From: NORP240 sp942492445
GTDB lineage: Bacteria > Pseudomonadota > Gammaproteobacteria > Pseudomonadales > Pseudohongiellaceae
NCBI GenBank assembly: GCA_942492445.1
Contig: CALOEW010000082.1
Location: forward strand, 14,544 to 78,543
DNA: 64,000 nt
Reading direction: 5' to 3'
Shown: piece by piece, positions 28,130 through 37,744 of the stretch
Position numbering within the stretch: the stretch's first letter is position 1
How the letters are laid out: each line of letters starts with the position of its first letter
Translations under genes and position numbers: made by a program
The notes under the pieces: model-generated
Database searches by the model: none
Seen by the model: only the letters and a program-made list of their open reading frames with translations
What the model was told of the DNA's origin: nothing

Positions 28130-29551
28130 ATGACTGATCCAGTCAATAGGCAACTCAGAAACCTGCCCGCCATTGACCAGGTGCTGCGGCTTACAGAGTT
28201 GTCCAGCGTAATAGACTGTCACGGTCGAGAGGTTGTTCGTGAAGCAGCGAGGGAGATTTTGTCCCGGCTACGAGAGGAAATACGCCTGGGTACCAGAACG
28301 GGCGGGTCAGGCTTTGTGGAGTCAGTCTCGACAGGGCTTATTGTAAAGGAAATTACTGCGCGGGTTGCAGTTCGCAGCCGACCTCTATTGATTCCGGTTT
28401 TCAATTTAACAGGAACAGTCATTCACACAAACCTGGGGCGTGCTCTATTGCCTGATGAGGCCATTGAGGCTCTGACCATGATTGCCGGCGAAGCAGTCAA
28501 CCTGGAATACGAACTTTCAAGTGGTACGCGTGGTGATCGTGAGTCCCATGTGGAGGGATTGATTTGTCAGCTTACCGGAGCGGAAGCGGCGACGGTAGTC
28601 AATAACAACGCGGCAGCAGTTGTGCTGGTGTTGACCGCCCTGGCGGTGGGTAAGAACGTGATTATCTCACGGGGCGAGCTGGTTGAAATTGGCGGGGCGT
28701 TCAGGATACCTGAAGTCATGGGCAGTGCTGGTTGCCGCCTCAGAGAAGTTGGGGCGACGAATCGGACTCATCTTGCCGATTATTCGCAGGCGATAGATGA
28801 CAACACTGCGTTGCTCATGCGGGTGCACACCAGCAACTATGAAATTCAGGGGTTTTCCAGTGCCGTGCCAGAGCCTGAAATTGCTGCTCTTGCCCGAGAA
28901 CGTGGTATACCGTTTGTTGTGGATCTCGGCAGCGGCACACTGATTGATTTGCATCGCTTTGGTTTACCCAAAGAACCTACGGTTGCGGATTCGCTGATGC
29001 AGGGTGCGGATCTGGTAACCTTTTCAGGAGACAAGTTGCTCGGCGGTCCGCAGGCTGGCATCGTTGCGGGTCGGAAAGACCTGATACAACAGCTGAAAGT
29101 CAGTCCGCTTAAACGTGCCCTGCGAGTCGACAAGCTGACTCTGGCAGCGCTGGGCGCGGTGCTGCAGCTATACAAAAATCCTTCTCTCCTGCCCCGGAAG
29201 CTGCCCGTGCTGCGGGATCTGACAAGATCGAAGGAGGCTATTGCCAGAGTTGCTGCAGAAGTAACCCCTGTCGTATCCAGGTTTGTGGGTGGGGAAGCGG
29301 AAGTTGAAATAATATCTTGCAGGAGCCAGATTGGAAGTGGGGCATTGCCGGTGGATCTGCTTGAGAGTCTGGCATTGGAGATTACGCCGTCAGGCCCTGC
29401 TCGTTCAGAAGCGAAACTTCAAGAGCTCGCGATGAGATTTCGATCGCTTCCTGTGCCCGTGATCGGCAGGGTACACGGGGGTAGTTTGCTATTTGATTTG
29501 CGCTGTTTGCACGATGTTGGAAAATTCTGCATGCAGTTGAACGATCGATAG
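28130..29551 (+). CDS. selA: L-seryl-tRNA(Sec) selenium transferase SelA
   Basis: A 473-residue PLP enzyme converting Ser-tRNA(Sec) to Sec-tRNA(Sec) using selenophosphate. The N-terminal domain (MTDPVNRQLRNLPAIDQVLR) binds the tRNA; the core contains FNLTGTVIHTNLGRALL, the PLP-binding Lys in VTFSGDKLLGGPQAG and the R-rich LKRALRVDKLTLAALGAVLQLY. Length is normal. ATG at 28130 follows AGGA closely. In many bacteria selA and selB are adjacent; here selB is 12 kb away and selA sits alone between two copies of the inverted-repeat element. Confidence 0.96.
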   Translation: MTDPVNRQLRNLPAIDQVLRLTELSSVIDCHGREVVREAAREILSRLREEIRLGTRTGGSGFVESVSTGLIVKEITARVAVRSRPLLIPVFNLTGTVIHTNLGRALLPDEAIEALTMIAGEAVNLEYELSSGTRGDRESHVEGLICQLTGAEAATVVNNNAAAVVLVLTALAVGKNVIISRGELVEIGGAFRIPEVMGSAGCRLREVGATNRTHLADYSQAIDDNTALLMRVHTSNYEIQGFSSAVPEPEIAALARERGIPFVVDLGSGTLIDLHRFGLPKEPTVADSLMQGADLVTFSGDKLLGGPQAGIVAGRKDLIQQLKVSPLKRALRVDKLTLAALGAVLQLYKNPSLLPRKLPVLRDLTRSKEAIARVAAEVTPVVSRFVGGEAEVEIISCRSQIGSGALPVDLLESLALEITPSGPARSEAKLQELAMRFRSLPVPVIGRVHGGSLLFDLRCLHDVGKFCMQLNDR

Positions 29552-29678
29552 CTTCCTCGATCCCGTTTATCGGAAAGACTCCCAGGTTTTTCTATCAGAG
29601 GTTATGCTGTCGTTGCAGTGTTCGAGGGATGCTTGGAATGTGTCCGGCAAACAGTATCTCTTAATCAGAGATTCCTAA

Positions 29679-29943
29679 GGAACCTCTGATTAAGTCCCAC
29701 AACGCTCTGGCCTTCGGGCAAGTCTGCTGCCGAGGCGCGCATTGCCGCCGGCATGCGTCGGCCTATCAAGGCAGTGCAACGAAGCCAGCGGACCTACCTG
29801 AAGGCCCCTTCGGGCGGGGCCTGTCAGGCGTCGCTGCTTCGTTGCCGTGCTTGGCAAGGGAGTGACCATTCCCAGCGCACGGCGCCTTACAGCAACACCC
29901 GACAGACTCCCGCAGAGCATTGTGGGACGTATTCAGAGGTTCC
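29679..29943. mobile_element. Miniature inverted-repeat element, 265 bp, CTAA target duplication
   Basis: Ends GGAACCTCTGATTAAGTCCC and, inverted, GGGACGTATTCAGAGGTTCC, each flanked by CTAA (29675-29678 and 29944-29947). The right CTAA supplies the stop codon of the convergent MFS gene. Just left of it, TTAATCAGAGATTC at 29661-29674 looks like the end of another degenerate copy, so insertion into or next to an older copy is likely. The interior is GC-rich with several small palindromes (GGCCCCTTCGGGCGGGGCC at 29807-29825) and has no gene. This is the longest copy seen. Confidence 0.82.
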
Positions 29944-31143
29944 CTAAGTTTCCGAGCGTGGTTTACCGACACCCAGTCGAAAGCTTAACAGTGACAGGAG
30001 TGACGCGACAAACATCAGGCTCAGCAGCGGATAGGCCGTGCCATTATAGATTATCGCAACCCCCTGAGCGGCGATCGAGGAAAGACCCATTTGCAGGAAG
30101 CCAGTCAGTCCGGAAGCGCTGCCCGCATTCCGGGGAAATTCATTAATGGCGCCAGCCTGGGCATTCGGCAGAATCAGGCCGCCACCGAAAATGGCGAGCG
30201 CAATTGGCAGAAATAGGAAAACCGGGTGGCGCAGGCCAACCCACTGCAGAACGAGAGTCAGAGAAATTCCCAGCAAGGAAATTTTTGAGCCGATATCTAT
30301 GATGCGGTAAATTCCAAGGTGCCCGCCGTATCTCCTGGACACGTAGTTTCCGGCCATAAATCCTGCCGGGATCATGATAAAGTAATAACCGTATTCGGTT
30401 GCCGGGCGATGAAGAACAGACACCATGATTTCCGGGGCGGCTGAGATGAAGCTGAAGAACACGACGGAAACGAAGGCTACGCTGAACGCGTAGCCTCTAA
30501 AATTGCCGGAGTGCAGCAAGTCCCGGAAGGTGCGCAGCATGCCCCCAAGCCCGGTGTACGAAACCGGTTCCACCAGGGTTTCAGGTAATCGAAATTGCAT
30601 GATTGTCAGGATAAGGGCGCTGAAAGCAGCTATTATCAGGAACACCGAACGCCACCCGAAAAGGTTCATCAGTTCGCCACCCAAGGCGGGTGACAGCATC
30701 GGAATGACTACCATGACCATCACCAGTGTCGATATTATTTTTGCCGATTCCTGAGGGCCATAGACATCTCTGACTATTGCCCTGGCGACTACCAGCCCAA
30801 CTGCTCCGCCAAAAGCCTGAATAATCCTGCCAATTATGAGCAGAAGAACAGTTGGGGCAATCAGGCATGCAAGTGATCCCACGAGGGTAATAACTGTTCC
30901 TGCGATAAGAGTTGGTTTCCTGCCATAACGATCTGAGACAGGCCCGTATACCAGCGTCGCCACAGCGATGGAAAACATGGAAAGGCTCAGTGTGAGTTGG
31001 GCGATGCCGGCGGAAACTGCATAATCTTCCCGAATCACCGGGAGTGCCGGCAGCAGTATCTGCATTGCCGCGGGACCCAGCGCCGACGCGCCGGACAACA
31101 GCGCAATCATCGACAGGGATAACCGGGTAACAGTGCTTTGCAT
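29944..31143 (-). CDS. Bcr/CflA family multidrug MFS transporter
   Basis: A 399-residue protein with twelve membrane spans. MQILLPALPVIREDYAVSAGIAQLTLSLSMFSIAVATLVYGPVSDRYGRKP combines the Bcr/CflA-specific start with the MFS loop 2-3 motif (GPVSDRYGRKP). It exports drugs or metabolites by proton antiport from the inner membrane. The stop codon is formed by the CTAA duplication of the adjoining repeat element, so the native C-terminus may have been slightly altered. Confidence 0.88.
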   Translation of the reverse strand: MQSTVTRLSLSMIALLSGASALGPAAMQILLPALPVIREDYAVSAGIAQLTLSLSMFSIAVATLVYGPVSDRYGRKPTLIAGTVITLVGSLACLIAPTVLLLIIGRIIQAFGGAVGLVVARAIVRDVYGPQESAKIISTLVMVMVVIPMLSPALGGELMNLFGWRSVFLIIAAFSALILTIMQFRLPETLVEPVSYTGLGGMLRTFRDLLHSGNFRGYAFSVAFVSVVFFSFISAAPEIMVSVLHRPATEYGYYFIMIPAGFMAGNYVSRRYGGHLGIYRIIDIGSKISLLGISLTLVLQWVGLRHPVFLFLPIALAIFGGGLILPNAQAGAINEFPRNAGSASGLTGFLQMGLSSIAAQGVAIIYNGTAYPLLSLMFVASLLSLLSFRLGVGKPRSET

Positions 31144-31283
31144 GGAGTTCCCTTGCCGCGAGGGCTGGTATTCTTACAGCTAGCCGAGATTGGCGCTTTT
31201 TTATTGAATATTACATAACCACGTGACATTTATGGTCACTTTGCGTTACAATCGCCACATCATTTCTCCATGGAGGATTTGGT

Positions 31284-32230
31284 ATGGCAGTAGCGATGGA
31301 TGCCGCTTCAAAACGTCGAGTGCGTGCCGGTCGGTTGTTACTGAAGGGCAAAACTCCGTCGGAGGTTGCACGTATCGTCGACGCTCCACGACAAACGGTG
31401 TATCGGTGGCTGGCTGTTTTGCAGGAACAGGGTATCGATGGCTTGCGAGACATGAGCAAGGGCGGGAGACCCTCCCGGATGTCACCAGAACAGTTAGATT
31501 CTTTACGAGAAATGTTGCTGGCCGGCCCCATCGCCAATGGATACGCCACCGATCTTTGGACCATCAAACGGGTGCGCCTGCTGATCGAGAAGGCGTTCCG
31601 CATCAAATACAGCGATGTCCATGTCTGGCGGTTGCTGGGCATGTTGGGATTCTCCAGCCAGAAACCCGAGAAGCGGGCCACGTGACGTGACAAGGATGCC
31701 GTGGTGCGTTGCGAACGCACGGTGCCTTCATAGACGAGTCGAGTCTGTCGGAAAGGCCCACACGGGTACGGACCTGGGCACCGCGCGGCCAGACACCGGT
31801 TATCCAGTTCCACTTCAACTGGAAGCAGTTGTCGATGATTGCCGGCGTAAGTTTCACCAGCGCCTATTTCCGCCTGCACCCAGGCAGTATCAAGGCACCC
31901 CAGATCGTCGCGTTTCTGAAAGCGTTGGTAGCCCAAATTAAACAACCGCTGTTGATTATCTGGGACGGGCTCCGCGCGCACCGCTCGCGCCTTGTCAGGG
32001 ATTACCTCGACACGTTGGACGGAAAGGTGGCCATCGACTTTCTTCCGCCCTATGCGCCAGAGCTCAATCCGGTTGAATACCTCTGGGCCTGGCTCAAGCG
32101 CCATGCGTTGGCGAATTACTGCCCAGGTTCGATCACAGAACTGACGTATACCGCACGCGGGAAACTTCGGTCTGCACAAAAGCGCCCGACGCTGATCGCG
32201 GCGTTCTGGAAACAGGCAGAGCTGTTTTAA
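31284..32230 (+). pseudogene. IS630-family transposase, degraded
   Basis: The N-terminal 133 codons hold the helix-turn-helix (KTPSEVARIVDAPRQTVYRWLAVLQEQG) and the start of the catalytic part (DLWTIKRVRLLIEKAF). After KPEKRAT there is an in-frame TGA at 31683-31685, then lost sequence and a frame change. The second frame resumes at GAFIDESSLSERPTRVRTWAPRGQTPVIQFHFNWKQLS and holds the DDE residues, including LLIIWDGLRAHRS and FLPPYAPELNPVEYLWAWLK, ending normally. Similar inverted end sequences containing GTCACT occur near 31234 and 32270, so the element is probably about 31225-32285. It is dead by stop codon and internal loss. Confidence 0.85.
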
Positions 32231-32307
32231 TGTCATTCGGTTATGCGCATACTCACATAAGTTACAACAGTGACAATCAAATTAGTGGGGCTGGTGACAA
32301 CGAGGAA

Positions 32308-34431
32308 TTATTGCCCGGTAAACCGATCCAGGCTGGTTTGCGATCCGGCGCTGGGTCTGGACTGGGTGATCACACTGGACCCTCGTAACAATGCCATTTG
32401 CGCGGCGCTGATCTGAAAACCAAGGTCGAAAAGTTCGCCGTGCACGCCCCGAACCAGGTGGCGCGCACTGTCTTCAGCGGACTCACCTGGCTGGGGGGAA
32501 TGGGTGACACAGGTGATAGTTTCGCCAGCGGGACTGAACAGGCACAGGGAAGGGGCTTGCTGGTGAGTCACTTGCACTTGTAGAGTAAAGCCGTTTCTTG
32601 CCCGCCTGAAGCGCGGAGACTTCTCCAGAAATCGGTTGGCGTATCGGGACATCTCGTTTTCACCGGCAGACAGGCTTACCGGCAGTGATGCGTCCAGTCT
32701 TCGGAGGATACCCGGGTCAAGCTGCAGCGCTTTTCGATAGGCCACTACAGCCAGGTCCCGCTGGTTGGTCTCCCAGGCGGCAGCCGCGATGCGGGCCTGA
32801 AGCCTGGCGAGCAACAGGACTTCCTGCGGGGGAAGCAATTCCATTGCTCGGCTTCCGTTTTCCAGCACCGCCTCGTGTCGATCTTCAAGCGCCGCTATTT
32901 CTGTTGCATAACTAAAAAAGTAACCCTCGTTCAAAAGGAATGCTCCGGCATCCCGGGCGCGCTGGAGCAATTCGCTCATGACACCTGTACCGATCAGCCG
33001 GATTATCTCCGGTTCTATCCATTCGGGTATGTGAACGTCCAGAGGTGCATAGGGCCTCAACCTGTTCAATAGCACGGATTCATCAGCAAGCAGAGAGGCG
33101 GCCCTGCGTCCCGCCAGCCAGGCTGTAAAACGTTGTCTGTTGGCTGTCAGCCTGGCCTGGACCCGGTCCGTCAAATCCAGGGTGGCAGCTTCCTCGAGCT
33201 GGACCTGGTACCAGGTTTCATTGGCAAGCATATGAAGCAGGGCAGAGGCTGAATCTTTCTGAGCATCGTCGGCGCTGAAGGATCCGTTCCGGTCCGGTTC
33301 AGCAAGCGCAGTTGAAGTGAGTCTTGCGGCCTGCTCACCCTGTCCGGATACCAGCAGAAAACTGGCACTCGCCATAAGGTGCTCGGCACGATTCATAACC
33401 GTGACCACCGGTATCTGATTTTGCCGCCACAAGAGCATGCGGTCCATCGCCTCCCGGGCTTCATCGAAGCGACCCTGGTTGATAGTGATATACAATTTGT
33501 AAATCCATGGGTCTGCCGCGCTCTCAGGATTGAGCATGCGGGTTGCCCGATCAAGATAACTTTCAGCTTCCTCCATTTGCAGGAGGCTTAGAGCAACTTC
33601 AGAGGCATTTGTCAGGTAGACAGTATCACCATCGTTTTCAGAGCTTGCTATATCTTCATCTTCGTCGATAGCGCGGTCACAGGCGACAATGTTTTCGTTG
33701 GGTTGCAGGCTCGCCAGTTCCACAGCACACAGGGTGTTCCATGCTCTGGCGCGTTCACGCTCGCTGTTGCTGGCCTGCAATACTTTGTTGGCACTGGCCC
33801 GGGCGGCTTCGAACTGACGCATTTTGATCAGCGGCCAGCCCCGAAGCGACTCCACATCCAGTCCGTAAATTTCTTCGAGCTTATCCAGATAGGCCAGCGC
33901 ATTCTCCTGGTCGCCGATTATCTGGTAAACAAATGACAGTTGTGACAACGTGAGGTAGTGCCACTGGATATTCCCGGAGGCCAGGGCACGCCCCAAAGAG
34001 GGGTAATCGGTGAGTTCTTCTGCCTTCTTCAGGTGAAACAGTGCCCTGGGGAGGTTGGCCTCCACCGTATAGAGGACCTCAGCCAGTGCAAACTGGGCTG
34101 CAGGATTTTCAGGTTCGGCGCGAACCCAGGTCTCGCTCAATTCTCGAGCCTTGACATTTTCCTCCAGTCGCAGTGCATCGCAGATCGCCAGCGCCTGGGG
34201 TTCGGCGATATCGCGCATGCCGAAACACAACGGTAACTCGGCAGGGCTTATTTGCAGTGCCTCCAGTTGTCGGTCCATCCCGTCTTCAGGTTTACCGGAT
34301 GGCGTGTCGAAAGAATCCTGCGCCTGGATGGCCATCGTTATCATTATCAGCGCGAGTCCGGTAAGCCATTGGCAGGAACCGGATCTGCAATTCTGAAGTG
34401 TGGTTATTCCGAGACGGGTTCTGATGTTCAT
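32308..34431 (-). CDS. Large exported TPR-repeat protein of the MoxR operon
   Basis: A 707-residue protein. An N-terminal hydrophobic stretch (QWLTGLALIMITMAIQAQD) acts as signal peptide. The body is a run of helical repeats of about 35 residues (for example ENPAAQFALAEVLYTVEANLPRALFHLKKAEEL and AAWETNQRDLAVVAYRKALQLDPG), typical of TPR or Sel1-like scaffolds. Its ATG overlaps the moxR stop by four bases, so it is translationally coupled to moxR. The C-terminal 100 residues are less repetitive. Likely a periplasmic scaffold; exact role unknown. The decayed IS630 ends only about 25-80 bp from its stop. Confidence 0.75.
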   Translation of the reverse strand: MNIRTRLGITTLQNCRSGSCQWLTGLALIMITMAIQAQDSFDTPSGKPEDGMDRQLEALQISPAELPLCFGMRDIAEPQALAICDALRLEENVKARELSETWVRAEPENPAAQFALAEVLYTVEANLPRALFHLKKAEELTDYPSLGRALASGNIQWHYLTLSQLSFVYQIIGDQENALAYLDKLEEIYGLDVESLRGWPLIKMRQFEAARASANKVLQASNSERERARAWNTLCAVELASLQPNENIVACDRAIDEDEDIASSENDGDTVYLTNASEVALSLLQMEEAESYLDRATRMLNPESAADPWIYKLYITINQGRFDEAREAMDRMLLWRQNQIPVVTVMNRAEHLMASASFLLVSGQGEQAARLTSTALAEPDRNGSFSADDAQKDSASALLHMLANETWYQVQLEEAATLDLTDRVQARLTANRQRFTAWLAGRRAASLLADESVLLNRLRPYAPLDVHIPEWIEPEIIRLIGTGVMSELLQRARDAGAFLLNEGYFFSYATEIAALEDRHEAVLENGSRAMELLPPQEVLLLARLQARIAAAAWETNQRDLAVVAYRKALQLDPGILRRLDASLPVSLSAGENEMSRYANRFLEKSPRFRRARNGFTLQVQVTHQQAPSLCLFSPAGETITCVTHSPQPGESAEDSARHLVRGVHGELFDLGFQISAAQMALLRGSSVITQSRPSAGSQTSLDRFTGQ

Positions 34432-35534
34432 TTGAGCGTGCTACGCGCCAGGCTTTCCATAGGTTGGCGCATGCAATCAGCAAGCACCTTGCGAAAATCC
34501 GAGACCCCGGGTGCGAGCTCCACCCTATGCTGGAGAATGTAAGGGGCAAGAAATTCAATATCTTCTGCGCTGACGAAATTTCTGCCGCGCAGGGCGGCCC
34601 GTACCTGAAGCGCGGGTAACATGAGCACGAGACTTCGAGTGGAATTGCCCTGTATGACCCGGTCGTCAGCCCTGAGGCTGATGGATATGTCTACCAACGC
34701 CGTCTTTACGGCTGGACTTATGGCAACCCCGGTCTCGATTATTTCGCGTGCCTTAAGTACCTCGTCGCGGGTTACGGAAACCCGCCCTGAGCTGCTGTTC
34801 CGTCGCGACTGCCAGGTTTCCAGCACTTCAAGTTCGGCGTCACGGTCGATATGCTGCATGGAAATCTTGAATAAAAATCGGTCCAGTTGCGGAGTCGGGA
34901 GTGGGTAGGTGCCTACCAGGTCCAGTGGATTCTGAGTGGCGATAACGAAAAAAAGGTCGTCAAGAGGATAGGTTACGTTGTCAACAGTGACCTGTTTTTC
35001 TCCCATCGCTTCCAGCATCGCGGATTGCACCTTGGGGGAGGTCCGGTTGATTTCATCAGCCAGCACAACATGCGCGAATATTGGCCCGTGACGAAAGTGG
35101 AAACTGCTGCTGTTGGTGTCAAATACCGGTACACCGGTGACGTCTGACGGCAACAGGTCTGGCGTGAACTGAATACGCCGGAAAGGGACGATGTGGTCAC
35201 CCGAAGATTCCGGAGGAGAAATGATAGTTTCGCCCAGAGCCTTGGCCAGTGTGGTTTTCCCTGAACCCGGAAAGTCCTCCAGCAATACATGCCCGTCGGC
35301 AACCAGGGCGATAATTGCAAGTTCGATTACATCGTTTCTTCCCAGAACCTGACGTCGGACATTGGCCTGAAGTTTATTCAATACTGCCACCGCGACGTCA
35401 AGTTCCGGGTCTGTCTCAATTCTTGCAGGAGAGGTTTGAACCGTTTGACTCACAGACCCGGAGTCCGCTGGACTGTCATTGCGGTCCTCAAAAATTTCGG
35501 CGTCGAGTTTCCCTGTGACTGTTTCAATTGTCAT
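34428..35534 (-). CDS. MoxR family AAA+ ATPase
   Basis: About 368 residues from the ATG at 35534, which follows GGAG with six-base spacing. The AAA+ core has Walker A (LLEDFPGSGKTTLAKAL), Walker B (HVVLADEINRTSPKVQSAMLEAMGE), sensor 1 (FFVIATQNPLDLVGTYPLPTPQLDRF) and sensor 2/lid (SIRADDRVIQGNSTRSLVLMLPAL-like sequence). MoxR ATPases act as chaperones for von Willebrand or DUF58 partners. Gene order on this strand is DUF58, transglutaminase, moxR, TPR; moxR starts 45 bp after the transglutaminase stop and overlaps the TPR gene. Confidence 0.93.
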   Translation of the reverse strand: MTIETVTGKLDAEIFEDRNDSPADSGSVSQTVQTSPARIETDPELDVAVAVLNKLQANVRRQVLGRNDVIELAIIALVADGHVLLEDFPGSGKTTLAKALGETIISPPESSGDHIVPFRRIQFTPDLLPSDVTGVPVFDTNSSSFHFRHGPIFAHVVLADEINRTSPKVQSAMLEAMGEKQVTVDNVTYPLDDLFFVIATQNPLDLVGTYPLPTPQLDRFLFKISMQHIDRDAELEVLETWQSRRNSSSGRVSVTRDEVLKAREIIETGVAISPAVKTALVDISISLRADDRVIQGNSTRSLVLMLPALQVRAALRGRNFVSAEDIEFLAPYILQHRVELAPGVSDFRKVLADCMRQPMESLARSTLK

Positions 35535-35578
35535 TACATTCTCCATTTTCAGAACCGACCAGGTCTGCGGAACCGGGG

Positions 35579-37742
35579 CTAGCGAGTGGCAACCCAGGAA
35601 TAGGGATTGAGTGTGCCGAGGATTTTCTTCCATAGTGGCACGTGACTGTTAACCTGTTCGGAAACCCGCTTGCTGACAGTGCTCCAGTTGAAATCTGTTT
35701 CGAACCGAGCAGACTCGGCACTACCCAGGGCCGCGGCCAGGTGGTGACGGGTTGCGGATTCGAATGCCGGTGTCAGCCCCTGCATTCTGACAGCGAAGGA
35801 CTCCCGACTCTCCCCTGGTCGCCGCCTGTAGCCCAGGGCCGAAAGACGGTCCAGAATTGCCCGATAGCCCAGTTTGTACTGGTCGTTCTTATCTGTCCGG
35901 GCAGGGATCCAGAGTCGATAGCCTTTCACCGCATAGCCGCCTAGAACAGCCAGGATAACTATCCCATAGAGTGTGTTCAGAACTGCCTGCCAGGGTATGC
36001 CGGCGCCCTGCTCGGCGGCCAGATAGTCACTGAACGAAGCCTCGTTTCGAAGCATGTCGCCCAGCAGCTGCTGCAGATTGTTCTGTGGATCGGTTGACAT
36101 ATCGACGAGGGTCTGTTGTGGTGCCGGGTCAACAATGACCCAGCCATAATCCTTGAAATAAATCTCCGGCCAGGCGTGTCCGTGGATGGCCTGTACCAGC
36201 AGCGCAGATCCACCGGCCCGATTGCTGGCCGGTACTGAATATCCGATGCCCACCCGGGCCGGGATTCCGAGGCTTCGATACATGTAGGTGGCGGCAAATG
36301 CGAAATGCATGCAATAGCCTGTCAGGTCCCCAAAAAGGAACGATGCCGCCGGATCAGTCTCATAGGCATGAGCATTCTTCAAGCTGTAGATACCGTTTTC
36401 ATCGAGGTAACCCTTTATGGTAAATGCCTTGGCAAATGCATCTTCTGTGTATTCCGGTTTCAGGGTCCTGATCAGCTGGCTGGCCAGTTCGCGATAGCGA
36501 GGATCGTCGGGCAACCTCAGGTATTCTTCCCAAACCTCAGGCGACCAGTCGTCCGATCCGGTTTCCTGACCGATCAGGTTGTCATAGGGAAAAGTGGGTA
36601 CCAGTGAAACGACATCATAGGTGCGTTTGAATCGAAGGTTGTTGGGATTGGGGGTATCCATGTAAATGCTTGGTGTTTCCAACCCGAAGGGACGGCGATG
36701 TGGTGTCAACATGCCGACACTGTTCCGTACGCGTTTTCGAGACAACTCGCTTATCAGGCCTTCTTCAACCTGGATTGAAGAGGTGGTAAAATTTTCCACC
36801 AGATCATTGTCCATGTCGTCACGACTGGTAATGTCGAGTAATGATCCGTTCCATTGCGAATAGGCAGTCTCTCTGAAATAGTAGGAGCCACTCGCCGGTT
36901 CATAGTCGTCACGAAACAATACGATAGCAACAGGTGCCTGCATGTTCTCAGGGTCGTTTTCACTGTCCCGGAATGGGTTGTCGTCCTGGCTGGCGCCACT
37001 GGCTGCTTCCGCCCCGGTCAAACCCAGTTCATCAGTGTAGCTCGGGGTTGGCAGTCCGAAAAATTGTACGTAGGCAAGCAGCGAGAAGCACAACATGCCC
37101 AGGACTGCAAAGTGCCAGGGCAGACGACGGTGGTTGTTTTCCATCATCAGCAGAGCCGCCAGGCACAAAACTGCACCACAGCCCATGGCCATGAGGATGG
37201 CGGAGGGGTCAAGGCCTCTTATCAGAGCGAAGTCGCCGATAAAATAGGGCCTGTGGATCATGCCGTTACGGTGCGCCGACAAGGTGATGATGAATGCTGT
37301 TGCCACAAATACGATTTCAAGTACTGCTCCCCAGCTATAGCGCAGCGACAAGGCCCGTAAACTGAAAGTCGCAGATGCACTGATAGCTAACCACTTGAAA
37401 AAATTCAGCGGACTGGTAGCCAGCCATGGGGGAGAGTAGCCCCACCAGTATCGAGCTGCCCGTCAGGCCGCTGCTGAGGCTCAGACCTCCAAGCAATAGC
37501 AAGCCGCAACCTGCCAGTATGACGGGGGTTCGGGAGTGCCGCAGTACGGATCTTTCAAATAGGGCATCGGCGGCAACGCAGGCGGTGAAGCACCCCAGAA
37601 TCGCAGCAATTGATCCACTCAGACCAGTTAGCGACAGGCTCAGAACCCAGTAGGCAGAGGCGATAATCAAGGCTCGGAAACTGACAGGCAGAAACTGCCT
37701 GGCAGTGCTTCGGGTGTATCTGTTCAGTGTACCATCCGTCAT
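35579..37742 (-). CDS. TgpA-like membrane transglutaminase (DUF3488-transglutaminase), frameshifted
   Basis: About 720 residues when joined. The N-terminal part (37742 to about 37430) has several membrane spans; the rest continues in another frame as WLATSPLNFFKWLAISASATFSLRALSLRYSW into more spans, then a periplasmic transglutaminase core with the catalytic Cys in DLTGYCMHFAFAATYMYRSLGIPARVGIGY and His/Asp in IHGHAWPEIYFKDYGWVIVDPAPQQ, a final span and a cytoplasmic tail. Taking one base out of the GGGGG run at 37428-37432 fuses the frames perfectly. This is the TgpA layout known from Pseudomonas, where the gene is essential. The single indel is probably a sequencing error. Confidence 0.87.
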
Positions 37743-37744
37743 TG

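Noticed and set aside
31683..31685. The in-frame TGA of the IS630 transposase as selenocysteine
   Set aside because: The gene also has a deletion and frame change after it, and transposases of this family have no Cys there.
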